Below the pieces are notes generated by a model, which did no database searches, was not told the DNA's origin, and saw only the letters and a list, made by a program, of their open reading frames with translations. Of a stretch of 64,000 nt of DNA, positions 25,615-34,343 are shown piece by piece. Every line of letters starts with the position of its first letter. Positions within the stretch are counted from its first letter, which is position 1. The stretch lies in assembly GCF_016863535.1 (NCBI RefSeq), contig NZ_BOPB01000025.1:62001-126000 (forward strand). Direction: 5' to 3'. This DNA comes from Micromonospora lutea. GTDB lineage: Bacteria; Actinomycetota; Actinomycetes; Mycobacteriales; Micromonosporaceae. Position numbers and translations under genes: made by a program.

Positions 25615-26312
25615 TGGATTTCCTCGACCGTTTGGCCGAGCCCGGCCTCGACCTGCTGGGGCGGGTCGACACGCTGCTCGCGGCGGGTGCTCCGGAGGGG
25701 CACCGGGTCTGGCCCCTGCTGCGCCGGATGCAGGTGCTGCCCGGTGACGCGCTGGGCAGCTTCCTCGACCTGCGGCCGGGGCCGCTGGCCACCGCCGGGC
25801 ACGCCGTGCGCCGGCACGTGCACGGCTACGACCACGCCTGCGCCGCGTTGACCGACCCGGTGCTCTGGTCCGGATCAGCCGCGATGGCGTACGGCCAGTC
25901 GCGAGCGGCACTGTCGCGCCATCTGGACGAGGGTCCGGAGAGCCTGGTCGGGCGGCTGGAAGCCACCGCCGGCTACGCCGACGCACTCGCCGACTGGGTG
26001 GAGGGCAGCCGGCTCGCCGTCGCCCGGACACTGGCCGAGGTGATCGGCTCGACCGAAGCGGTTGCCGTCGTCGCCGCCACCTCGGGCCGCCGGACGCCGG
26101 ACGGCGGACCGTCCGGGTCGGGTGCGATCGCTGCCGCCGAGATCGGTGCCCGGGTGCTGGCGGTGCTCTGCGTCGCGTACGACGGGGCGGAGACCCTGTT
26201 GCGGCAGTGGTCACCAAGCCTGGCCGAGTCTCCGTGGCGACCGGGCGGCGGACGGTTCCGTCCGGACACCGGTGGCCCGCCGGGTGGCCGGACGACCCGC
26301 GTCGGTTGGTGA
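25614..26312 (+). CDS. Unknown protein, third gene of the YbaB/EspC-like set
   Basis: A 232-residue protein that I do not recognise. The N-terminal third (MDFLDRLAEPGLDLLGRVDT, LRRMQVLPGDALGSF) is followed by helices rich in Ala (HACAALTDPVLWSGSAAMAYGQSRAALSRH). These carry the W-S-G-x-A-A-x-AY pattern seen in actinomycete WXG100/ESX-associated proteins. The tail is Gly/Pro/Arg-rich. It is coupled to the EspC-like gene by TGATG. It could be a second secreted partner or a toxin-like cargo scaffold, but no catalytic motif is visible. Confidence 0.6.
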   Translation: MDFLDRLAEPGLDLLGRVDTLLAAGAPEGHRVWPLLRRMQVLPGDALGSFLDLRPGPLATAGHAVRRHVHGYDHACAALTDPVLWSGSAAMAYGQSRAALSRHLDEGPESLVGRLEATAGYADALADWVEGSRLAVARTLAEVIGSTEAVAVVAATSGRRTPDGGPSGSGAIAAAEIGARVLAVLCVAYDGAETLLRQWSPSLAESPWRPGGGRFRPDTGGPPGGRTTRVGW

Positions 26313-26622
26313 GGCTCGCCCCCACCTCACAGGGCACGGCGCCGCTCGCGGGCACCCTTTCAGGCGGCCCGTCCGCGACGCCGTGACCTTCCCTGCACCC
26401 CCCGCAGGTCTGCTCCCACTCAACGCGCTCGATCCGTTCTTGTCCCGCCCGGGGCGCAGGTTTCAGCCGTCCGGGCGGCATCGTCGTACCGGTGGTCGGG
26501 ATGGGGATCGGTCGAGTCGACAGTCATGGATGGCTAGGTGGCCAAGGCGGGTGTCGATGTCCTCGGTCGAATCGAGGCGGAGTCCGGGCGGCGATCCGGC
26601 CGGCGCGACGTAGGGTGAGGGA
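26313..26622. other. Gap with a promoter for ricT
   Basis: A 310-base gap with no convincing gene. TAGGGT at 26611-26616 is a -10 candidate exactly 6 bases before the ricT ATG. GAGGGA in that same spacer could alternatively serve as a short ribosome site. Confidence 0.5.
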
Positions 26623-27471
26623 ATGGGCATGCTCTGCGCGGTCAGCTTCCAGCGGTACGGGCGCCTCTACTATCTCGACCCCGGCGAGCTGCGGCCGCAG
26701 GTGGGCGACAAGGTGCTGGTGCCCACCGATGACGGCCCCGAGGTGGCGGAGTGCGTGTGGGCGGCGCAGTGGGTCACCGAGGAGACCGAGGGCTTTCCCC
26801 GGCTGGCCGGGCTGGCGCAGGAGGAGGACCTGCGTCGCGACGAGGCGCTGCGGCGGCGCAAGGCCGAGGCGAAGGTCGCGGCCAAACGGCTGATCCGCGA
26901 GCACGGCCTGCCGATGAAGGTGGTGGCGGTCGACCACGTGCTCGGCAACGGCGAGGGTGGCGGGGAGCGCAGCACCATCTACTTCACCGCTCCGCACCGG
27001 GTGGACTTCCGCTCCCTGGTCCGTGATCTGGGCGCGACCCTGCACTGCCGGGTGGAGTTGCGTCAACTCTCGGCCCGCGACTCCGCGCGGGTGCAGGGCG
27101 GCATCGGCTCCTGCGGCCGGGACCTGTGCTGTGCCACCTTCCTGACCGACTTCGAGCCGGTCACCATCCGGATGGCCAAGGACCAGGACCTGCCGCTCAA
27201 CCCGCTGCGGATCTCCGGCGCGTGTGGTCGGCTGATGTGCTGCCTCAAGTACGAACATCCGTTGTACGCCAAGTTCGCCGAATCCGCCCCGGCGATCGGC
27301 AGCCGGGTGACGACCCCCGAAGGCGATGGCCGAGTGGTCGGTCACAGCGTCCCGAGAGACGCGGTGACCGTGCGCCTGGACGCCGACGGCTCCCGGTGTT
27401 CGTGCTCGCGAGCCTCGGTCTGTGGCCCCCGCCAGGCGCACGACCAGCGCTACACCCCCGAACCAGGTTGA
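26623..27471 (+). CDS. ricT: PSP1-domain protein, RicT/YaaT-like
   Basis: A 282-residue soluble protein with a full PSP1 domain. It opens with MLCAVSFQRYGRLYYLDPGE, then DKVLVPTDDGPEVAECVWA. The conserved cysteine clusters are GRDLCCATFLTDFE and ACGRLMCCLKYEHP, plus a third group (SRCSCSRASVCG) at the C-terminus. In Bacillus, YaaT (RicT) joins RicA and RicF in a Fe-S-bearing complex that assists RNA processing by RNase Y; only RicT is present here. In actinobacteria the gene often follows tmk-holB, as here. The stop codon lies within a long hairpin shared with the convergent gene. Confidence 0.9.
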   Translation: MGMLCAVSFQRYGRLYYLDPGELRPQVGDKVLVPTDDGPEVAECVWAAQWVTEETEGFPRLAGLAQEEDLRRDEALRRRKAEAKVAAKRLIREHGLPMKVVAVDHVLGNGEGGGERSTIYFTAPHRVDFRSLVRDLGATLHCRVELRQLSARDSARVQGGIGSCGRDLCCATFLTDFEPVTIRMAKDQDLPLNPLRISGACGRLMCCLKYEHPLYAKFAESAPAIGSRVTTPEGDGRVVGHSVPRDAVTVRLDADGSRCSCSRASVCGPRQAHDQRYTPEPG

Positions 27472-27526
27472 TCATGAGGTTGTTGTCGTCCGCACACCGT
27501 ACGGACGGCAACAACCTCATGGTCAA
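27468..27526. repeat. Long palindrome, family B (bidirectional terminator)
   Basis: TTGATCATGAGGTTGTTG and CAACAACCTCATGGTCAA pair over 18 bp with one wobble, extended by CGTCCG/CGGACG inside. It overlaps the ricT stop and ends 17 bases before the stop of the convergent metallophosphoesterase gene, so it likely terminates both. A decayed relative is at 46092-46136. Confidence 0.8.
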
Positions 27527-27543
27527 CATTGCGGATGGGGTGG

Positions 27544-29331
27544 TCAGGTCAGGGTGACGGGGGGTTCGGCCAGGCGGGGGGTCAGCGGGGTGGCCGGGAC
27601 CAGCCAGGAGGACGCAGGGGACTGGTCGGGGTTGACCCGCCAGTCGCGGGAGACCCGGTCGACGACGACCGGGTAGAGGGTCAACGTGCCGTCGGGACCG
27701 ATGTGCATCCGTACGAAGCCCTTGGCGTCCTCGATGCCCTGTCCGGCGAAGAGCTCGTTGACGTTCACCCCGAAAGCGCTCGCGAGCAGCAGGTACCCAG
27801 CCACCAACTGGCTGGCCACCAGCCCGATCACCGGCAGGTAGACCACTGCCGCGGCCACCGCCGGCAGCGGCCAGGGCCAGTTGTGGAACGGCAGCGCCAG
27901 CCAGACCCAGGTGCCGGCGGCGGCCAGACCGATGTGTGCCAACCCGTGCCCGATGCCGAGGAGCCAGTGCCGGGCGTGCCGCTTGCCGCCGGAACTGGGC
28001 GGTTTCGCGAACATCGCCGCCGCGAGCACCGTCACCAGCAGCATCACCACCAGCGGCACACTGAACAGCCGCAACTCGGATGCTTCGGACCGGAAATCGG
28101 TCACGCCGGCCATGGAGAGCATCAGCAGGGTTTGCAGGACGCCCAGCAGAGTCGAGAAGCCCGGGTTGCGGTGCGGCAGCCGGGCGAAGATCCCCCAGCC
28201 GTACCGGCGGGAGCGGACGGCGTCGGGATAACGTGCCGCCAACTCGTACTCCCGGGACGGGCTGGATCGTCGGGCCAGGGTGTCGCGCGGCGGCACCTCG
28301 ATGCGCTCGGGCAGCTTGTGCGTCGGGTACAGGTAGGCACCGCCGCTGCCGCAGGTGACCAATTGCCGCCCGTCCGGCCCGGTGTACCGCGCGTAGTGGT
28401 GCAGGTCGCCGGAGATCAGCAGCCGGACCTGGGCGCCGGTGGGCGCGACGATGGTGCGGATGAAGTAGTCGATCGAGTCGTACGCGGTGGGCTGGTCGAC
28501 GGCCTTCACCCAGGCCGGCGCCGGCACCGCCAGGATCACCCGGCTCTGCGGGCCGAGTCGCTTCGCCACCGCGTCGAAGTAGGTGAGCTGCGGGTCGTCG
28601 ACGTACGAGCCGGACTGGTCGTCGAGGCCGAGCAACCACCAGTCGGCCGGCAGTTCAGCGGCGAAGTACGACCGGGACTGGCCGGTACGCCAGCCGCCGA
28701 AGTGCCGGTCCCGGGTACGCACGAACATGCGCAGGAACGCGGTCAGCCCGTCGTACCAGTCGTGGTTGCCGGGCACCGCGAAGACCGCCGGCTGCTCCGG
28801 TGGGGTGGCCGGCAACGCCGCCTGGTACGGCCCCTTGCACCGGTCCTCGTACGCCGCGTAGTCCGCCGACGGGTACACCTGGTCGCCACCCATCACCAGG
28901 GTCTGCGCCCGGGGCAGCCGGTGCCCGTCCACCGTGATCTCCCGCTGGGCGAGCAGGTAGGCCACCGAATAGGTGGCGTTGAACCCGTCACCCAGGTCGG
29001 CCACGTAGTCGAGCCAGAGCCCTCCGTCCGGCCCCACCTGCCGGGAGATCTCCGCGTCCAGCGCCTTCTGCAGCTCCCGCTTGTCCAGGTACGCCCCGAA
29101 CAACATCGCCAGCAGCGTACGCAGGCCGGTGCTGATCAGCAGGAACGGCGCCAGCCACGGCACCGGCTTACGAGGGGTGAAACCCAGCTCCAGCGGATCG
29201 GTGCTGCGCGGCCGCCGGGCCGCCCGACCCCCGGCGGCCTCCTCGGCGTACGGGCCCAGCGGCTGCGCTCGATCGCTGGCCGGTGACCCGACATCGACCG
29301 GTTCGTCGCGAGAGGTGTGATCGTCGGTCAT
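27544..29331 (-). CDS. Membrane-anchored metallophosphoesterase
   Basis: A 595-residue protein. A polar N-terminus and one membrane segment (PWLAPFLLISTGLRTLLAML) precede a calcineurin-like phosphoesterase domain. The visible metal-site motifs are DYVADLGDGFNA, VMGGDQVYPS, VPGNHDWYDG and ISGDLHHYARY. The C-terminal 200 residues have four or five hydrophobic helices (LFSVPLVVMLLVTVLAAAMF and after). A phosphodiester or phosphomonoester at the membrane is the probable substrate; the exact one is not evident. The ATG at 29331 is chosen because upstream sequence approaches the divergent tRNA gene and lacks family similarity. Confidence 0.85.
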   Translation of the reverse strand: MTDDHTSRDEPVDVGSPASDRAQPLGPYAEEAAGGRAARRPRSTDPLELGFTPRKPVPWLAPFLLISTGLRTLLAMLFGAYLDKRELQKALDAEISRQVGPDGGLWLDYVADLGDGFNATYSVAYLLAQREITVDGHRLPRAQTLVMGGDQVYPSADYAAYEDRCKGPYQAALPATPPEQPAVFAVPGNHDWYDGLTAFLRMFVRTRDRHFGGWRTGQSRSYFAAELPADWWLLGLDDQSGSYVDDPQLTYFDAVAKRLGPQSRVILAVPAPAWVKAVDQPTAYDSIDYFIRTIVAPTGAQVRLLISGDLHHYARYTGPDGRQLVTCGSGGAYLYPTHKLPERIEVPPRDTLARRSSPSREYELAARYPDAVRSRRYGWGIFARLPHRNPGFSTLLGVLQTLLMLSMAGVTDFRSEASELRLFSVPLVVMLLVTVLAAAMFAKPPSSGGKRHARHWLLGIGHGLAHIGLAAAGTWVWLALPFHNWPWPLPAVAAAVVYLPVIGLVASQLVAGYLLLASAFGVNVNELFAGQGIEDAKGFVRMHIGPDGTLTLYPVVVDRVSRDWRVNPDQSPASSWLVPATPLTPRLAEPPVTLT

Positions 29332-29448
29332 TCGCCGCAGCGTAGTGCGGCCTGCACGGCCCCGACGACCCCGCAAACATCCTGGCGTCCGAGTCGGGCA
29401 ATCCCGCTCGGCCACGCAGCGGCGCGTGCCGTACACTTGACCACCGTT

Positions 29449-29521
29449 GCCGCCTTAGCTCAGTCGGCAGAGCGACGCACTCGTAATGCGTAGGTCGACG
29501 GTTCGATTCCGTCAGGCGGCT
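29449..29521 (+). tRNA. tRNA-Thr (anticodon CGT)
   Basis: A complete cloverleaf of 73 bases. The acceptor stem is GCCGCCT/AGGCGGC with discriminator T. The D arm is GCTC...GAGC. The anticodon stem ACGCA/TGCGT encloses the loop CTCGTAA with anticodon CGT, reading ACG. The T arm is GACGG-TTCGATT-CCGTC. CCA is not encoded. It stands alone, divergent from the metallophosphoesterase gene. Confidence 0.97.
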
Positions 29522-29529
29522 CGGCATGC

Positions 29530-29554
29530 AAGCCCAGGTCATCGGCCTGGGCTT
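29530..29554 (+). terminator. tRNA-Thr terminator
   Basis: AAGCCCAGG and CCTGGGCTT form a perfect 9-bp stem with a 7-base loop, starting 9 bases after the tRNA. Confidence 0.8.
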
Positions 29555-29625
29555 CGCCGTTTCCCGAGGCCGACCACGCAGCTGCTGCCGGCTCGGAGTG
29601 TGCCGTCACGGCATGGTCGAGCTGA

Positions 29626-30018
29626 TCAACGGGCGGATCCCTTGGCCTTTCCGATCCGGCCGAGGTGGGTGTGCTCGAACCCCTCGGTCGTCTTGAGGCC
29701 GTAGCCGAGGGCGCGGTCGACGGCGATGTGGAACGCCCAGGCGATGGCGAGAATGCCGAGCCAGTCGATCGGGTCACGGAATGCGGCGAAGGCCACCGCA
29801 ACCACGCCGAGCAACGCCGGCAGCGCGTAGGAGTGCCCCAGGTTGTAGCAGAAGGCACCCACTCGCGGGCCGCGCAGATAGCCGACCATCGACAGGTCGA
29901 AGACCAGGAAGAGGGCGAGCAACCACCACCACGCGTACCCGACGGCGACGGTCACCACGACGGCGAAGGCCGCCACGACGACGCCTTCGATGCGCTGCGT
30001 CTGGACCGGGTCCAACAT
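29626..30018 (-). CDS. DUF4260 membrane protein
   Basis: A 130-residue integral membrane protein with four hydrophobic helices (VVVAAFAVVVTVAVGYAWWW, LLALFLVFDLSMVGYL, ALPALLGVVAVAFAAF, WLGILAIAWAFHIAVDRALG). The conserved ends YNLGHSYALP and DRALGYGLKTTEGFEHTHLG are characteristic of DUF4260 proteins. Function is unknown for the family. It lies 28 bases downstream of the response regulator on the same strand and may share its transcript, though family members usually stand alone. Confidence 0.85.
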   Translation of the reverse strand: MLDPVQTQRIEGVVVAAFAVVVTVAVGYAWWWLLALFLVFDLSMVGYLRGPRVGAFCYNLGHSYALPALLGVVAVAFAAFRDPIDWLGILAIAWAFHIAVDRALGYGLKTTEGFEHTHLGRIGKAKGSAR

Positions 30019-30046
30019 CCGACAACTCCCAAGGTGACGATCTGAG

Positions 30047-30649
30047 TTACAGCCAGTCGTGTTCGCGGGCGTAGCGCGCGGCTTCGTGGCGGGTGTGGGT
30101 CTGGGTCTTCTGCATCGCGCTGGAGAGGTAGTTGCGTACGGTGCCCTGCGCGAGGTGCAGCCGGGCGGCGATGTCGGCGACCGAGTAGCCCTCGCTTGTC
30201 ACCCGCAACACGTCGAGTTCGCGCTCGGTCAGTGGGCAGTCGTCGACGATGGCGAGCGCGGACACGTCCGAATCGATCCAGCGTTTGCCCTCGTGCAGGG
30301 TGGTGATCACCGAGGCGATGTGGGCCGGCTCCGCCGACTTGCTGACGAAGCCCTGGACGCCGAGCTTCAGTGCCTTGCGCAGCACGCCGGGCCGCGCGTG
30401 CCGGGTCAGCATGAGGACCACCTGCTCCGGCCGGACGCGGCGGATCTGCGCGATGGCGCCGAGACCGTCCACGCCGGGCATCTCCAGGTCGATGACCAAC
30501 ACGTCAGGCTGGTGTCGCAGGGTTGCCTCGACGGCGGTGTCGCCGTCGGACGCCTCGGCGAGGACTGTGATGTCGCCTTCGAGCGGAAGCAGCGCGGCCA
30601 GCGCCTTGCGGAGCAGGGCCTCGTCGTCGGCGAGCACGATGGCGGTCAT
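30047..30649 (-). CDS. NarL/LuxR-type response regulator
   Basis: A 200-residue regulator. The receiver domain has the acidic pocket near MTAIVLADDEALL, the phospho-acceptor Asp54 in VLVIDLEMPGVDG, and KSAEP as the switch lysine region. The C-terminal LuxR helix-turn-helix is LTERELDVLRVTSEGYSVAD with AARLHLAQGTVRNYLSSAM. Its start overlaps the kinase stop (ATGA), so the pair is coupled. It probably controls the divergent ABC exporter genes, a common layout for DesK/LiaS-type systems that sense membrane stress or a drug. Confidence 0.93.
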   Translation of the reverse strand: MTAIVLADDEALLRKALAALLPLEGDITVLAEASDGDTAVEATLRHQPDVLVIDLEMPGVDGLGAIAQIRRVRPEQVVLMLTRHARPGVLRKALKLGVQGFVSKSAEPAHIASVITTLHEGKRWIDSDVSALAIVDDCPLTERELDVLRVTSEGYSVADIAARLHLAQGTVRNYLSSAMQKTQTHTRHEAARYAREHDWL

Positions 30650-31800
30650 CGGTCATCCTTCCGCTGCGTGCCGGGGGACGCGGCGGCACGAGCGGGCGGG
30701 AACCTCGCGGCCGTGCGGAAGCGTCCGTCCTGCTGTTCCACAGTCAGCTCGCCGCCGTCGCCGGCCACCCGTTGTCGGAGGACGGACAACCCTCTGAGGT
30801 CGGGAGGCGTGTCGCCGGTCACGCCGTCGTTGACGATGGCGATGCCGGATTCGGAGAGCGTGATCTGCACCTGGGTGGCCTGCGCGTGTCGCAGGATGTT
30901 CGTGGTGGTCTCGCGCAGGACCTGGCCGAGCAGTTCGCTGCTCCCCGCGTCCACCTCGGCCTCCCGGGTCACCCGCACCCGGATGCCCGCCGCCTCGAAC
31001 AGGTTCTTCGCATTCTCGAGTTCTGCCGAGAGGTTGAGCCGGCGCTGGGCGTACGCCAGCTCTTTGGTTTGGGTGATGGTGTCGCTCACCAGAGCGTACG
31101 TCTCCCGAAGTTCCTTCTCGGCGCGATCGGCGTCGTGGAGCACCAGCTTCTGTGCCAGCGCGATCTTCAACTTGACCACGTGCAGGGTGTGGCCCTGGAT
31201 GTCGTGCAGATCGCTGGCGAAGCGGACGCGTTCGCGGATGACCGCGAGTTCTGCTTCCCGCTCCCGGGCATGATCGAGTTCCCGGATGAGATCGTAGAAG
31301 CGCTCGCCGATGACGGTCAGGACGGTCACCAGGATGGTGAGGACCGTCGGGACGAGGACGTAGGTGATCAGGACGCCGCGTACGTCGTCCTGCTGCGCCA
31401 GGAGCCGCGTCGCACCGATGGCGGCGACGTAGCTGAACAGCCCGACCGCCACCAGCCTCCGACGGCGCCGTACCTGGCGTAGCGCGAGGGACCCTACGGC
31501 GCAGACGCCCCAGTAGGCGTTGGGGCTGCCGGTCAGCAGCACCCCGAGCGGCCACACCGCAGCCGCGACGATCAGGCAGGGTAGGGCGACCCGAGCGAGG
31601 TCGTCCGCCGTCCAGCGTTCGAAGGCCACCACCGCCGCGACGGCACCCGGGACCAGGACGATGAGATGCCACCAGGTGTGCGCGTCGGTGGCCAGGAGAA
31701 CCACCGCGGCGACCACGACAGGCGGGAGTGACGTCAGGAGATTGATCCGGCGCAGGCGCTTCTGCGTCGTCTTGGTGAAGCCCGGCGATCTCACGGTCAC
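30646..31800 (-). CDS. Sensor histidine kinase (HisKA_3, DesK/LiaS type)
   Basis: A 384-residue membrane kinase. About four to five hydrophobic helices span residues 20-165 (INLLTSLPPVVVAAVVLLAT, VALPCLIVAAAVWPLGVLL, VLVPTVLTILVTVLTVIG). The dimerisation helix holds the phosphorylation site His199 in FASDLHDIQGHTL. The ATPase domain follows, with QVLRETTTNILRHAQATQV as N-box and SGIAIVNDGV as G-box. The start is set at GTG 31800 because no earlier codon has a ribosome site and the sequence beyond belongs to the divergent gene's leader; GTG 31794 is an alternative. It is coupled to its regulator by a 4-base overlap. Confidence 0.88.
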   Translation of the reverse strand: MTVRSPGFTKTTQKRLRRINLLTSLPPVVVAAVVLLATDAHTWWHLIVLVPGAVAAVVAFERWTADDLARVALPCLIVAAAVWPLGVLLTGSPNAYWGVCAVGSLALRQVRRRRRLVAVGLFSYVAAIGATRLLAQQDDVRGVLITYVLVPTVLTILVTVLTVIGERFYDLIRELDHAREREAELAVIRERVRFASDLHDIQGHTLHVVKLKIALAQKLVLHDADRAEKELRETYALVSDTITQTKELAYAQRRLNLSAELENAKNLFEAAGIRVRVTREAEVDAGSSELLGQVLRETTTNILRHAQATQVQITLSESGIAIVNDGVTGDTPPDLRGLSVLRQRVAGDGGELTVEQQDGRFRTAARFPPARAAASPGTQRKDDR

Positions 31801-31836
31801 CCAGCCAGTATTCCCACGTCCAGGCGGGGCCAGCAG

Positions 31837-31864
31837 TGACACCACGTCACATGTGGTCGTGACA
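31837..31864. promoter_or_regulatory. Imperfect dyad between kinase and ABC genes
   Basis: TGACACCACGTCAC and ATGTGGTCGTGACA match as inverted repeats at about 9 of 14 positions. It lies in the 108-base divergent gap and is a candidate binding site for the response regulator. Confidence 0.4.
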
Positions 31865-31908
31865 TGGCGACCCTGAACGATTGGATCGGCCGCTGCTGTC
31901 ATTGGGAC

Positions 31909-32790
31909 ATGTCCACGACACCAGTGATCGAAGTCGAACGTCTCAACGTCAGGTACGGCAACTTCCACGCCGTGAAGGACCTTTCCTTCGAGGTCCGGCG
32001 TGGGGAACTGTATGCGCTGCTCGGCACGAACGGGGCGGGAAAAACCTCGACCCTGGAGACCATCGAGGGACACCGGGCGCCGACCTCCGGCACGGTGCGC
32101 GTGTTCGGGCACCAACCCGGTGACCGTCGGGTGGTTCGTCCCCGAATGGGGGTCATGCTCCAGGAAAGTGGCTTCTCCCCGGACCTGACGGTTCGTGAGT
32201 CGGTCCGCCTGATCGGCACCCTCACCCGGCGGACCGACGACGTCGACCGGGTGCTCGACGTCGTCGACCTCACCAGCAAGGCCGGCCGGAAGGTGTCCCA
32301 GCTCTCCGGCGGAGAGAAGCGGCGGCTGGACTTCGCCACCGCCGTCTACGGCACCCCGGAGCTGATCTTCCTCGACGAGCCGACCACCGGCCTGGACGTC
32401 CAGTCCCGCGACCACCTGTGGACGACCGTGGACCGGCTCCGCGAGAACGGCGCGACAATCGTGCTCACCACGCACTACCTGGAGGAGGCCCAGCAGCGCG
32501 CCGACCGGATCGGGCTGATGCACGAGGGCACCTTCCACCGGGAGGGCACGGTCTCCGAACTGACCCGCACGCTCCCGGCGGTTATCCGCTTCTCGCTGCC
32601 GCCGACGGCACCGGCGCTGCCGTTGCAAGCCGCCACGAACGGCGACGGCAAGGTCGCGATCGAGACCTTCGGCATGCAGAAGGACCTGCACATCCTGCTC
32701 TCCTGGGCGCAGGACCACGCCGTCGAGCTGCGGGACCTGGAGGCCGGGCCGACCCGCCTCGACAACGTCTTCCGCGCCATCAGCAGCTGA
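31909..32790 (+). CDS. ABC exporter ATP-binding protein
   Basis: A 293-residue ATPase of the drug/antibiotic exporter type. Motifs are Walker A LLGTNGAGKTST, Q-loop in GVMLQESGF, signature VSQLSGGEKRR, Walker B LIFLDEPTTGLD and the H-loop VLTTHYLEE. The C-terminal extension (residues 215-293) is typical of DrrA-like proteins. ATG 31909 fits the family N-terminus (TPVIEVERLNVRYG); an upstream ATG at 31864 would add 15 atypical residues. The permease follows 26 bases later. Neighbouring two-component genes suggest induction by an envelope-active compound. Confidence 0.92.
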   Translation: MSTTPVIEVERLNVRYGNFHAVKDLSFEVRRGELYALLGTNGAGKTSTLETIEGHRAPTSGTVRVFGHQPGDRRVVRPRMGVMLQESGFSPDLTVRESVRLIGTLTRRTDDVDRVLDVVDLTSKAGRKVSQLSGGEKRRLDFATAVYGTPELIFLDEPTTGLDVQSRDHLWTTVDRLRENGATIVLTTHYLEEAQQRADRIGLMHEGTFHREGTVSELTRTLPAVIRFSLPPTAPALPLQAATNGDGKVAIETFGMQKDLHILLSWAQDHAVELRDLEAGPTRLDNVFRAISS

Positions 32791-32816
32791 CTCGTTCCCC
32801 GAGAGGACTTTCTTCC

Positions 32817-33536
32817 GTGTTCCCCATCGCCTTCAGCGAGTTGATCCAGATCTTCCGGAACCGGCTGGTGCTGGTCACCAGCTTCATCATCCCGGTGGTC
32901 GTTTCCGCGTACTTCGTCCGCCAGCACGAGACCTTCGCGGCCCTCGGCAGCCTCGGCTACATCGCGGCGATCGTGCTGTTCACCGTGGCTGCGTTCGGGC
33001 TCTACGCCACGACCGTGACCACCCTGGCGTCCCGGCGGCAGAATCTCTTCCTCAAACGCCTGCGCTCCACGGCCATCGGGGACGCCGGCATACTCGCCGG
33101 CCTGCTGCTACCCGCCACAGTCGTCGCCGTGGTGCAGGTGACCGCGATCCTGACCGCGCTGGCCATGGTTGCCGGCGGGCCGGCCAACGTGCCCCTGCTG
33201 GTGGTGGCGATCGTCGCGACCGTGGCCATGCTGCTGGGCCTGGGCCTGGCCACCGCCGGCCTGACGAATTCACCCGAGCACGCCCAGGTCACCACCCTGC
33301 CCGTCATGCTCGGCGTGATCGGCGTGGCCAGCTGGGTGGGCATCAGCGGCACCGAGGAACTCGCCCTGCTCAAGCGGCTGTTGCCCGGTGGTTCAGCCAC
33401 CGAGATGGTGATGAACGCCTGGAACGGCGGCGTCGCCGTGACCGACTCCCTGCTGCTGCTGGGTCCGACGCTGGGCTGGGTCGTCGTCGCCGTCGTGCTG
33501 GCCACCCGTCTCTTCAGCTGGGAGCCCCGCCGCTGA
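32817..33536 (+). CDS. ABC exporter permease (ABC-2 type)
   Basis: A 239-residue membrane protein with six helices, beginning VFPIAFSELIQIFRNRLVLV and followed by the typical two-helix start (FIIPVVVSAYFV, LGYIAAIVLFTVAAFGLYAT). The cytoplasmic RRQNLFLKRLRSTAI loop, and later GSATEMVMNAW, match ABC-2/DrrB-type permeases. The GTG start is preceded by GAGAGGAC. It forms the export pore with the upstream ATPase. The substrate is unknown; a lipophilic antibiotic is a common choice for this class. Confidence 0.9.
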   Translation: MFPIAFSELIQIFRNRLVLVTSFIIPVVVSAYFVRQHETFAALGSLGYIAAIVLFTVAAFGLYATTVTTLASRRQNLFLKRLRSTAIGDAGILAGLLLPATVVAVVQVTAILTALAMVAGGPANVPLLVVAIVATVAMLLGLGLATAGLTNSPEHAQVTTLPVMLGVIGVASWVGISGTEELALLKRLLPGGSATEMVMNAWNGGVAVTDSLLLLGPTLGWVVVAVVLATRLFSWEPRR

Positions 33537-33621
33537 GGCGGCAAGCGCGCCGCCTTTGACCCCGACCGTCCGTTCGACCAGATGCACACGGCCCGAAGAG
33601 ACGTACGACGAAGGAGTGACC

Positions 33622-34305
33622 GTGACCGCAGAGACGACCGTACCCGGAGCCCCGACCCTGGTGGAGGACCTGCTGCTCCTGCTGTTCCAGCCGAGGTCGG
33701 GCACCATCGCCGGTGAGAACACCCTCTTCTACGTCCTCGCGGGGGCCGTCCTCGCGGACCTCGCCCTCAACGACCGGGTGACCATGGTGGACCGGAGCAA
33801 GGTGAAGATCGTCGAAGGTATCGCCCCTTCAGACGATCTCCTCCGATCGGCGTGGGACTACCTCTCCGAGAAACCGCGAGGCGTCCAGACGGTGCTCGCT
33901 GCCATCGGCCCCGAACTGCGCCAGCCGGTGTTGGAGCGGCTCATCGAACGCGGCGACATCACCCGAGAGGATCGCAACGTGCTCGGCCTGTTCCGTACGA
34001 CAGCGCTGCGCGACGGTGGCAACGGACGCCGAGCGCGCCTGCTGGAGGAGGTCCGGCAGGTCCTCGTGGACGGCGCGGAAACGTCGGCCCGGGTAGCCGC
34101 GCTCGCGGCGCTGCTGTCGGGCAGCGGAACTCTGCCCCAGTTCCACCGCGACATCCCGTGGACCTCACCCGTGATCAGCCGTGCCAAGGAACTCGAGCAG
34201 GGCAACTGGGGAGCCGGTGCCGCAGCGGAAGCCGTGACACGGACCATGACCGCAACCGTCGTCAACAGTGTCATCGTCACCACCACGGTGATTCCCCGAA
34301 GCTAG
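33622..34305 (+). CDS. GPP34 (GOLPH3/VPS74-like) protein
   Basis: A 227-residue protein of the GOLPH3 fold. Visible family features are TLVEDLLLLLFQPRSGTI near the start and YVLAGAVLADLALNDRVTM, which has a hydrophobic membrane-insertion character. AWDYLSEKPRGVQTVLAAIG and a late RVAALAALLSGSG helix follow. In eukaryotes these bind PI4P at the Golgi; bacterial copies, numerous in actinomycetes, have no settled role. GTG 33622 follows GAAGGAG; GTG 33616 is also possible. It follows the ABC genes by 85 bases and could be co-transcribed. Confidence 0.85.
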   Translation: MTAETTVPGAPTLVEDLLLLLFQPRSGTIAGENTLFYVLAGAVLADLALNDRVTMVDRSKVKIVEGIAPSDDLLRSAWDYLSEKPRGVQTVLAAIGPELRQPVLERLIERGDITREDRNVLGLFRTTALRDGGNGRRARLLEEVRQVLVDGAETSARVAALAALLSGSGTLPQFHRDIPWTSPVISRAKELEQGNWGAGAAAEAVTRTMTATVVNSVIVTTTVIPRS

Positions 34306-34343
34306 GACGTCTGTCCATGCGGCGGGCCCGCACCGTAGCCGGG

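Noticed and set aside
31801..32718. Extension of the sensor kinase through the divergent ABC gene
   Set aside because: The frame is open only because it mirrors the ABC ATPase gene; the kinase has a normal N-terminus from 31800.
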